NCBI GenBank assembly: GCA_937889485.1
Contig: CALAPG010000011.1
Coordinates: forward strand, 1 to 5,099
Source: an uncultured Moraxella sp.
Lineage (GTDB): Bacteria; Pseudomonadota; Gammaproteobacteria; Pseudomonadales; Moraxellaceae
DNA: 5,099 bases
Reading direction: 5' to 3'
Each line of letters begins with the position of its first letter. The first letter of the stretch is position 1. Below the pieces are notes generated by a model that saw nothing but the letters and a program-made list of their open reading frames with translations, was not told where the DNA came from and searched no databases. Shown one piece after another: positions 1 to 5,099 of this stretch. A program made the translations under genes and the position numbers.

Positions 1-1
1 A

Positions 2-445
2 ACTGCCTGTGACGTCAGTCTGTGGGGTATTGAATTTGTGCCACAAGGTAGGCGTTCTCTGCTGCGCATTTATATTGAGGCATTGCCAGAAGACCGTGAG
101 GCAGGAAAACAAGTCACGATCGAAGACTGCGCGGCAGTAACTCACCAAGTGGGCGGGGTGTTAGATTTACATGACCCAATTGCAGGTGAATACTTGCTGG
201 AAGTTTCTTCACCAGGTCTTGACCGTTCATTTTTTTCAGCAGAACAGTTACATGATTACCTTGGGCAAACAATTAGCCTACGTCTTATCCATGCGATTGG
301 ACAGGGAGCGGAAAAACGTCGCAAGGTTACAGGCGAGCTTTTGACCATTGACGCCCAGCAGTTGACCGTGAACACGGATGGCCAGCAACCAATCACCATT
401 GCACTTGATAATATTGACAAAGCCAATTTGGTCTATCAGTTTTAG
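2..445 (+). CDS. rimP: Ribosome maturation factor RimP, 5'-truncated by the window edge
   Basis: RimP is a cytoplasmic 30S assembly factor that helps late steps of small-subunit maturation around S12/S19. The reading frame is open from base 2 to the TAG at 443-445, giving 147 residues; family members are about 150-170 aa, so only a short N-terminal piece is missing. A GTG at base 38 is not the real start: the codons before it encode a conserved RimP strand (CDVSLWGIEFV) that continues into the GRRSLLRIYIE strand. The family signature EVSSPGLDR lies at fragment residues 67-75 and ends the N-terminal alpha/beta domain. The rest (about 85-147) fits the SH3-like C-terminal domain. The gene sits upstream of nusA, as in E. 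coli, but with an unusually long 191-base gap. Identification is from motif and context and is very secure. Confidence 0.96.
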   Translation, partial: TACDVSLWGIEFVPQGRRSLLRIYIEALPEDREAGKQVTIEDCAAVTHQVGGVLDLHDPIAGEYLLEVSSPGLDRSFFSAEQLHDYLGQTISLRLIHAIGQGAEKRRKVTGELLTIDAQQLTVNTDGQQPITIALDNIDKANLVYQF

Positions 446-467
446 AATAAATACTGGCTAGGCTAGC

Positions 468-556
468 AAAAGGCGCCCTTAACAACGGTGAAAAGACAAA
501 TTATAGTTAGATTGTACCCGTATTGATGACGTGAATGTAGGTTTAACGCCTTTTTT
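468..556 (+). repeat. Long-range inverted repeat ending in a T-run, possible attenuator in the rimP-nusA gap
   Basis: AAAAGGCG at 468-475 is exactly complementary to CGCCTTTT at 547-554, and a six-T run covers 551-556. Past a CCC bulge, TTAA at 479-482 can also pair with TTAA at 543-546. The enclosed loop is about 70 bases and shows no strong nested hairpin that I could find. The arrangement of a GC-containing stem followed by T's resembles a terminator or attenuator, but only four G-C pairs support it and the loop is long. It is reported as a repeat with possible regulatory meaning, not as a terminator. Confidence 0.35.
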
Positions 557-566
557 ATACGCTATC

Positions 567-615
567 TATTCTAACTTTATGATGAAAAAAATTTAAAATT
601 ATAAAGACTAGAATA
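567..615 (+). promoter_or_regulatory. AU-rich leader hairpin or operator-like palindrome upstream of nusA
   Basis: TATTCTA (567-573) pairs perfectly with TAGAATA (609-615). After a 1x2 internal loop, CTTTAT (575-580) pairs with ATAAAG (601-606), and three more pairs follow (581-583 with 598-600, including one G-U). This gives about 16 base pairs around a 14-base A-rich loop. The foot of the stem ends 11 bases before the nusA Shine-Dalgarno sequence. In RNA it would be a leader hairpin. In DNA the same palindrome could be an operator. Low-complexity AT sequence makes chance palindromes more likely, but the two-arm match is longer than expected casually. No regulator is assigned. Confidence 0.45.
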
Positions 616-626
616 TCTTCAACCAT

Positions 627-632
627 AGGTGA
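627..632 (+). promoter_or_regulatory. Ribosome binding site of nusA
   Basis: AGGTGA lies four bases before the ATG at 637 and supports that start. An earlier ATG at 632 overlaps this motif and opens only a two-codon frame, so it is not a plausible start. Confidence 0.7.
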
Positions 633-636
633 TGAC

Positions 637-2118
637 ATGAATCGAGAAATTTTAACGGTCGTTGAAACCGTCAGTAACGAAAAAGGCTTAAACCCAGAAG
701 ACATTTTTGAAGCGATAGAGCAAGCTTTGGTTGTTTCTACCAAAAAGAAAGTCTATAGTGAACAGCCAGAGGTTGCCATCCGTGTTCATATTAACCGCAA
801 AACGGGGGATTATGACACCTACCGTTATTGGACAGTAGTGGCAGATGAAGATCATGAAATGCCTGCTTGTCAGCTTGCCATTACTGATCTTGACGCCGAC
901 GAGTGGAAAATTGGCGATGTTAAAGAAGAACAAATTGAGTCTATCGAATTTGGTCGCATTGCTGCAACACAAGCCAAACAAGTTATTATCCAAAAAATTC
1001 GCGAAGCGGAGCGTTCACTAGTGGCAGATGCTTTTGAGCATCGTATCGGTGAAATGATTACGGGCGAAGTCAAAAAACCTGCGCGTGACGGCTATATTAT
1101 TGACTTAGGCGATAACGTAGAAGGCTATTTACCCCGTGACAAAATGCTACCGCGTGAACAGCTACGGGTAAAAGCGCGCATTAACGCTATTTTAGAGCAG
1201 GTTAATCGTGACAACCGCGGAGCACAACTGGTCTTGTCTCGCACCTCGACCCAGATGCTAACCGCGCTCATGCAAAAAGAAATACCTGAGATTGCCGAAC
1301 AAATCATCGAAATTCGAGATGTGGCGCGTCAGCCAGGATTACGTGCCAAAATTTCTGTCAAAACCAACGACCACCGTATTGACCCTGTGGGCGCCTGTAT
1401 CGGCATGCGCGGCACAAGAATCCAAGCAGTGCAACAAGAACTTGAAGGCGAGCGCATCGATGTGGTGGTGTGGTCTGATGACCCTGTACAGTACATTATC
1501 AGCGCCTTAGAGCCTGCGGACGTTGACCGTATTATTTTGGATGAAGATACCAAAACCGCAGACATCATCTTTGCAACCAATCACCAATTAGCCCGCGCAA
1601 TTGGTTCACAAGGTCAAAATGTACGCCTTGCGTCAGAATTAACAGGTTACCGTCTTAACATGATGCTTGAAGACGAGTACAATGCCCAACAAGAATCTGA
1701 AACTAAAGTGTACCGTGACCTATTTTATACCCGTCTTGAAGTAGATCAAGACTTAGCCCAAGCGCTGGTTGACATTGGTTTTACAACCCTAGAAGAAGTC
1801 GCCTACGTACCAGCAGAAACTTTTTATGACATCGACGGACTCGACGACGATGCCATTGACGCCATTCAAGAGCGCGCTAAAGAAGCGGTCATCGCTGATG
1901 AATTGGTAAAACAACAAAATATCAAAGAGCCAAGCCAAGAGCTTCTAAACCTTGATGGCATGACTCAAGCACGGGCATACAAACTTGCCGAACGTGATAT
2001 CATCACGCTTGACGACCTTGCCGAACAAGCAATTTTTGACATTCAAGACATTGAAGGACTGGATGAAAAAACGGCTGGTGAGCTGATTATGAAAGCCCGT
2101 GAATCATGGTTTAATTAA
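637..2118 (+). CDS. nusA: Transcription termination/antitermination factor NusA
   Basis: NusA binds RNA polymerase and nascent RNA. It promotes pausing and intrinsic termination and joins antitermination complexes on rRNA operons. The 493 residues match the E. coli length (495). Domains in order: the polymerase-binding N-terminal domain, about 1-130 (starting MNREILTVVETVSNEKG); S1, about 136-200 (GEMITGEVKKPARDGYIIDLG to LVLSR); KH1, about 235-280, with a GMRG loop at 256-259; KH2, about 300-345, with a GSQG loop at 323-326; then two acidic helix-hairpin-helix repeats, about 360-425 and 430-493, the second containing DIEGLDEKTAGELI. The two repeats are typical of Gammaproteobacteria, where AR2 contacts the polymerase alpha C-terminal domain and relieves autoinhibition of RNA binding. 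The ATG has a Shine-Dalgarno motif and the N-terminus matches the family. Only 15 bases separate it from infB, implying one transcript. The long structured leader upstream could allow control separate from rimP. No defect is seen. Confidence 0.98.
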   Translation: MNREILTVVETVSNEKGLNPEDIFEAIEQALVVSTKKKVYSEQPEVAIRVHINRKTGDYDTYRYWTVVADEDHEMPACQLAITDLDADEWKIGDVKEEQIESIEFGRIAATQAKQVIIQKIREAERSLVADAFEHRIGEMITGEVKKPARDGYIIDLGDNVEGYLPRDKMLPREQLRVKARINAILEQVNRDNRGAQLVLSRTSTQMLTALMQKEIPEIAEQIIEIRDVARQPGLRAKISVKTNDHRIDPVGACIGMRGTRIQAVQQELEGERIDVVVWSDDPVQYIISALEPADVDRIILDEDTKTADIIFATNHQLARAIGSQGQNVRLASELTGYRLNMMLEDEYNAQQESETKVYRDLFYTRLEVDQDLAQALVDIGFTTLEEVAYVPAETFYDIDGLDDDAIDAIQERAKEAVIADELVKQQNIKEPSQELLNLDGMTQARAYKLAERDIITLDDLAEQAIFDIQDIEGLDEKTAGELIMKARESWFN

Positions 2119-2123
2119 AAAAA

Positions 2124-2128
2124 AGGTG
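2124..2128 (+). promoter_or_regulatory. Ribosome binding site of infB
   Basis: AGGTG follows an A-run directly after the nusA stop codon and lies five bases before the ATG at 2134. A nearer ATG at 2130 opens only a four-codon frame, so the 2134 start, which gives the conserved IF2 N-terminus [10 protein letters not shown], is the right one. The site being within the 15-base gap favours translational coupling with nusA. Confidence 0.7.
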
Positions 2129-2133
2129 TATGA

Positions 2134-4863
2134 ATGGCAGATAAAACCGTCAAAGAACTAGCAGAAATGACCAAAAAGACCGTTGACGCAATCAATCAGC
2201 AACTGGTCAAAGCAGGTCTTGCTGCGCGCAGTGACAATGACATCGTCACCGATAGTGAACAAGAAAAATTGGTGTCTTTTTTACAGCAAAGTCATGGTCA
2301 ACAAGATAAACCACGTATTAGCTTAAAAAGCAAGACAACGTCCACTGCACGCGTTACAGGAACCTCGGGTAAAGCCAAAAGCATTAACGTTGAAGTCCGC
2401 AAAAAAATGGTCTTTGACAAACCCGATCCCAACAAACTTGCAGAAGAACTTGCTGCCCGCGAAGCCGCTGCCAAGGTAGCAGAAGAAAAGGCACGCGTGG
2501 CACAAGAAAAAGCTGAAAAAGAAAAAGCCGAAAAGGAAAAAGCCAAGCAAGCCGCCGAAGCGCGCCAACAAGCCACACTTGCGGCAATGCGTGCCAATCT
2601 AGGCAGTAGTAGCCAAAAATCCAGCGCCGCGACCACCACGAGCGTCGTGGTCAAAAAAGGCAACAAAACTGCTGAAATTGAAGTCAAAAAAGCTGAGAAA
2701 AAACCCGCTGTCAAAAAAGAAACCGATAGCGAGCGCAAAGCACGTGAAGCAGAAGAAGAACGCCTGCGCCAAATCGAAGCTGAAAACCGCCGTAAAGCCG
2801 CCGAAGAAGCCCAACAGCGCACCCTTGAGCAAATGCGTCAAATGGCAAGCAAATACGCCGAAAATGATACCGAAACCACCATGGTCGTCAAAAAAGACGA
2901 ACCACTGGCAGAAGGCTTAGTAGGCGCCGCGCTTGAAGACTCATTTGAACAAGAGCGCCGTGAAATCAAACGTGGCAGCTCAAGTACCGCCAATAAAAAC
3001 CGTCGTCGCCGCCGTGATGACGAAGGCGAGCAAGAAATCAAAAACCGTGGACGCGGCTTAAAATCTTCTCAAGCCAACAAACACAAATTTGAAAAGCCAG
3101 TCGATAAAATCGTTCATAACGTTGAGATTGGTGAAACCATTGTGGTGGCAGAACTTGCCCAAAAAATGGCAATCAAAGTGCGTGAAGTGGTTAAAATGCT
3201 CATGAAAATGGGCGAACTGGTACGTGAAGACGCCTCAATCGACCAAGAAACCGCTGCCCTACTCGTAGAAGAAATGGGACACAACCCAGTACTGGTAAGC
3301 TCAACCCAAGTAGAAGACTCACTACGCGAAGCCGTGGGTGAGAAAAGTAGTAACGTACAGTCGCGGCCGCCTGTGGTTACCATTATGGGTCACGTTGACC
3401 ATGGTAAAACCTCACTCCTTGACAAAATTCGCTCCAGCAAAGTTGCATCGGGCGAAGCAGGTGGCATTACCCAGCACATTGGTGCCTACCACGTTGATAC
3501 CGACCAAGGTGTCATTACGTTCTTAGATACCCCAGGTCACGCCGCCTTTACTGCCATGCGTTCTCGCGGTGCCAAAGCCACCGATATTGTGGTACTTGTG
3601 GTCGCTGCCGATGATGGCATGATGCCACAAACTGCCGAAGCGATTGACCATGCTCGTGCGGCTGGCACACCGATTATTGTTGCCATCAACAAAATGGACA
3701 AAGAAAGCGCGGATCCTGATCGCGTACTGAACGAACTGACCACCAAAGAAGTTGTCCCTGAAGAATGGGGTGGTGATACACCGATTGTCAAAGTTTCTGC
3801 CTTAACAGGTCAAGGCATTGATGAGCTACTCGAAGTCATCAACTTACAGGCCGAAGTGATGGAGCTTGAAGTGGCAACCGATGGCGCTGCCCAAGGGGTA
3901 GTGATTGAATCGCGCCTAGAAAAAGGACGCGGTGCGGTGGTAAGTCTATTGGTCAAACAAGGTACACTCAGCCAAGGCGACTTAGTCCTTGCAGGCGAAT
4001 ACTATGGTCGTGTTCGCGCCATGACCGATGAAAACGGCAAAAAAATCACAGCAGCAGGGCCTTCAATTCCTGTAGAGATTTTGGGCTTGCCTGATACGCC
4101 TGCCGCTGGTAGCGAGTTTATGGTAGTATCAGACGAAAAACGCGCCCGCGAAGTGGCAGAATATCGTGCGGTTCGTGAACGTGAAAAAGTACTTGAGCGT
4201 CAAGCCAAATCACGTTTAGAAAACTTATTTGACCAAATGAGTGACGCCAAACTACCATCCGTTAATTTAATCTTAAAAACTGACGTTCGTGGCTCACTTG
4301 AAGCGTTACTCACCGCGCTAGATGAACTATCAACCGATGAAGTCAAAGTTAAAGTCATCTCGTCAGGTGTTGGACCTATCACAGAATCTGATGTTGTCTT
4401 GGCAGAATCTAGTGAAGCGGTGTTACTGGGCTTTAACGTACGTGCTGATACCGCCGCCAAACGAAAATCTGATGAATCAGGTTTAGATATCCGTTATTAT
4501 AGCGTTATCTATGGCTTGATTGACGATGTTAAAGCAGCCATGAGCGGTCTACTTGCCCCAGAACATCGCGAGCAAATCTTGGGTATTGCTGAAGTGCGTG
4601 AAGTATTCCACTCTAGCCGCTTTGGCTTTGCAGCAGGCTGTATGGTCACCGAAGGCACAATTATTCGTAATAAGCCAATTCGGGTACTGCGTGAAGACCA
4701 AGTGGTATTTACAGGTCAACTACAGTCACTACGCCGCTTTAAAGATGATGTTAATGAAGTGCGCGCAGGCATGGAATGTGGTCTAGCGGTCAAAGGCTAT
4801 GAAGTCAAAGAAGGCGATAAAATCGAAGTCTTTGAGATTCATGAAGTCAAACGCACCCTGTAA
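2134..4863 (+). CDS. infB: Translation initiation factor IF-2
   Basis: IF2 is the GTPase that places fMet-tRNA on the 30S subunit and drives 50S joining. The product is 909 aa (E. coli 890). Residues 1-52 form a first IF2 N-terminal module, followed by an IF2-associated segment with the SINVEVRKK motif (83-91). A lysine/glutamate/alanine-rich, probably helical linker covers about 97-320, including five arginines at 290-294. A second N-terminal-type module lies at about 325-385. The G domain has G1 GHVDHGKT (419-426), G2 around [10 protein letters not shown] (443-452), G3 DTPGH (465-469), G4 NKMD (519-522) and G5 SAL (555-557). Domains II and III follow (about 580-800). The C-terminal fMet-tRNA-binding domain keeps C836, the RRFK patch (867-870) and E881-C882-G883, which correspond to the fMet-binding residues known from Geobacillus IF2. 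All catalytic motifs are intact. An intrinsic terminator follows the stop codon. Confidence 0.99.
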   Translation: MADKTVKELAEMTKKTVDAINQQLVKAGLAARSDNDIVTDSEQEKLVSFLQQSHGQQDKPRISLKSKTTSTARVTGTSGKAKSINVEVRKKMVFDKPDPNKLAEELAAREAAAKVAEEKARVAQEKAEKEKAEKEKAKQAAEARQQATLAAMRANLGSSSQKSSAATTTSVVVKKGNKTAEIEVKKAEKKPAVKKETDSERKAREAEEERLRQIEAENRRKAAEEAQQRTLEQMRQMASKYAENDTETTMVVKKDEPLAEGLVGAALEDSFEQERREIKRGSSSTANKNRRRRRDDEGEQEIKNRGRGLKSSQANKHKFEKPVDKIVHNVEIGETIVVAELAQKMAIKVREVVKMLMKMGELVREDASIDQETAALLVEEMGHNPVLVSSTQVEDSLREAVGEKSSNVQSRPPVVTIMGHVDHGKTSLLDKIRSSKVASGEAGGITQHIGAYHVDTDQGVITFLDTPGHAAFTAMRSRGAKATDIVVLVVAADDGMMPQTAEAIDHARAAGTPIIVAINKMDKESADPDRVLNELTTKEVVPEEWGGDTPIVKVSALTGQGIDELLEVINLQAEVMELEVATDGAAQGVVIESRLEKGRGAVVSLLVKQGTLSQGDLVLAGEYYGRVRAMTDENGKKITAAGPSIPVEILGLPDTPAAGSEFMVVSDEKRAREVAEYRAVREREKVLERQAKSRLENLFDQMSDAKLPSVNLILKTDVRGSLEALLTALDELSTDEVKVKVISSGVGPITESDVVLAESSEAVLLGFNVRADTAAKRKSDESGLDIRYYSVIYGLIDDVKAAMSGLLAPEHREQILGIAEVREVFHSSRFGFAAGCMVTEGTIIRNKPIRVLREDQVVFTGQLQSLRRFKDDVNEVRAGMECGLAVKGYEVKEGDKIEVFEIHEVKRTL
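2512..2541 (+). repeat. Two 15-bp tandem units in the infB linker
   Basis: Two adjacent 15-base units (2512-2526 and 2527-2541) differ at two third-codon positions, and each encodes AEKEK, within the highly charged helical linker of IF2 (residues 127-136). A third, partial AK unit follows. The repeat lies in the part of IF2 that varies most in length among bacteria, so it may be a product of local duplication; it does not disturb the frame. Confidence 0.7.
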
Positions 4864-4891
4864 CGCTGAGCGACATTACCTGCAATCAGCG
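4864..4891 (+). repeat. Small inverted repeat just after infB
   Basis: CGCTGA (4864-4869) and TCAGCG (4886-4891) are perfectly complementary around a 16-base loop, immediately after the infB stop codon and seven bases before the terminator stem. There is no T-run after it, so it is not itself a terminator. It might protect the infB 3' end or affect folding of the next hairpin. The loop contains ATTACC (4875-4880), complementary to GGTAAT (4914-4919) in the loop and 3' arm of the terminator. A six-pair stem can arise by chance. Confidence 0.4.
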
Positions 4892-4898
4892 ATACATC

Positions 4899-4932
4899 AA
4901 AGGTCTAATTACTGGTAATTAGACCTTTTTTT
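4899..4932 (+). terminator. Intrinsic terminator between infB and rbfA
   Basis: GGTCTAATTA (4902-4911) pairs perfectly with TAATTAGACC (4916-4925) around a CTGG loop. Three flanking A-T pairs extend the stem to 13, and a seven-T run occupies 4926-4932. This is a textbook Rho-independent terminator for + strand transcription ending after infB. On the opposite strand only three T's would follow the stem, so it is probably not bidirectional. rbfA begins 26 bases later, so the terminator must be partial, or conditionally read through, if rbfA is transcribed with the operon. Confidence 0.88.
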
Positions 4933-4947
4933 AACCCCTATATCAAA

Positions 4948-4952
4948 AAGGA
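4948..4952 (+). promoter_or_regulatory. Ribosome binding site of rbfA
   Basis: AAGGA within an A-rich stretch lies six bases before the ATG at 4959. The first upstream in-frame stop, TAA at 4932-4934, leaves no other ATG, GTG or TTG between it and 4959, so this site fixes the rbfA start. Confidence 0.8.
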
Positions 4953-4958
4953 ATAACA

Positions 4959-5099
4959 ATGAATCAACGTCTACAACGCTTAGCCGACCAAATTCAGCGC
5001 GAGCTAGCGGTCTTGATTCGTGATGAAATCAACGACCCAAGACTGACGGGATTTGTGACCATCTCTAGCGTAAAAATCAGCCCCGATTTGGGCTACGCC
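4959..5099 (+). CDS. rbfA: 30S ribosome-binding factor RbfA, 3'-truncated by the window edge
   Basis: RbfA is a small KH-fold protein that binds the 30S subunit near the 5' end of 16S rRNA, aids its final processing and is needed for growth in the cold in E. coli. Only the first 47 codons are present and the frame is open to the end of the window. The fragment starts [17 protein letters not shown], a helix typical of the family, followed by the conserved NDPRL (residues 25-29), then a strand with VTISSVKIS and DLGYA, matching the beginning of E. coli RbfA in pattern. It follows infB, as in many bacteria, but is separated from it by a strong terminator. There is no room for an ordinary promoter between the T-run and the ribosome binding site, which suggests expression by readthrough. 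Confidence 0.95.
   Translation, partial: MNQRLQRLADQIQRELAVLIRDEINDPRLTGFVTISSVKISPDLGYA

Noticed and set aside
38..445. GTG at 38 as the start of a 135-aa protein
   Set aside because: The frame is open upstream to the window edge and the upstream codons encode conserved RimP sequence, so the gene begins before the window.
576..605. Promoter candidate for nusA: TTTATG (576-581) and TATAAA (600-605), 18-base spacing
   Set aside because: The -35 matches only 3 of 6 positions and -10-like hexamers are expected by chance in such AT-rich sequence; another (TAGAAT, 609-614) has no -35 at all. Needs 5'-end data.
632..640. Two-codon frame ATG-ACA-TGA overlapping the nusA start, as a possible coupling leader peptide
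   Set aside because: Its ATG overlaps the only Shine-Dalgarno motif, so it could not be initiated from it; likely chance.
2117..2124. Eight-A run at the end of nusA as a slippage or frameshift site
   Set aside because: The run begins inside the TAA stop codon, so slippage would not change the product, and NusA already has its normal length.
2298..2822. 174-aa open frame on the minus strand, opposite infB
   Set aside because: It is a low-complexity Ser/Ala/Leu/Arg shadow of the Lys/Glu/Ala-rich IF2 linker, with no recognisable domain and lying wholly inside a confident gene.
2587..2836. Internal infB starts giving shorter IF2 forms, as in E. coli (ATG codons at residues 152, 234 and 237)
   Set aside because: None has a convincing Shine-Dalgarno sequence at correct spacing; ATG 234 has only a weak GAG upstream. 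Cannot be excluded without N-terminal mapping, but is not supported.
4939..4944. TATATC as a -10 element for rbfA
   Set aside because: There is no matching -35 (TAATTA at 4916-4921 is poor) and transcription would start at the ribosome binding site itself.

Overview
The window is a segment of the conserved bacterial transcription/translation operon rimP-nusA-infB-rbfA, all on the + strand. RimP is cut at the left edge and RbfA at the right edge; NusA (493 aa) and IF2 (909 aa) are complete. Protein features suggest a gammaproteobacterium: NusA carries two C-terminal acidic repeat domains, and IF2 is long, with a duplicated N-terminal module and a charged linker. The moderate, slightly AT-leaning composition, the IF2 length and the general sequence flavour suggest Moraxellaceae (Psychrobacter/Moraxella-like). 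This placement rests on recall of the families, not on a search.

Layout: the 3' part of rimP occupies 2-445. A 191-base non-coding stretch (446-636) follows. It holds a long-range inverted repeat ending in a T-run (468-556) and an AU-rich 16-bp hairpin (567-615) close to the nusA ribosome binding site. nusA (637-2118) is followed after 15 bases by infB (2134-4863), so those two genes are tightly coupled. The 95-base infB-rbfA gap contains a small hairpin (4864-4891) and a near-perfect intrinsic terminator (4899-4932). rbfA starts at 4959, only 26 bases after the T-run.

The genes share one theme. RimP and RbfA are 30S assembly factors, IF2 delivers initiator tRNA to the 30S subunit and promotes subunit joining, and NusA controls RNA polymerase pausing, termination and antitermination (including on rRNA operons). 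Their grouping matches the E. coli operon.

I found no mobile element, CRISPR array, tRNA or rRNA gene, or accessory system. The genes are housekeeping genes with all expected motifs. The points worth a second look are regulatory: the two intergenic gaps, whose RNA structures suggest internal control of nusA and rbfA. No undescribed biological system is visible here.
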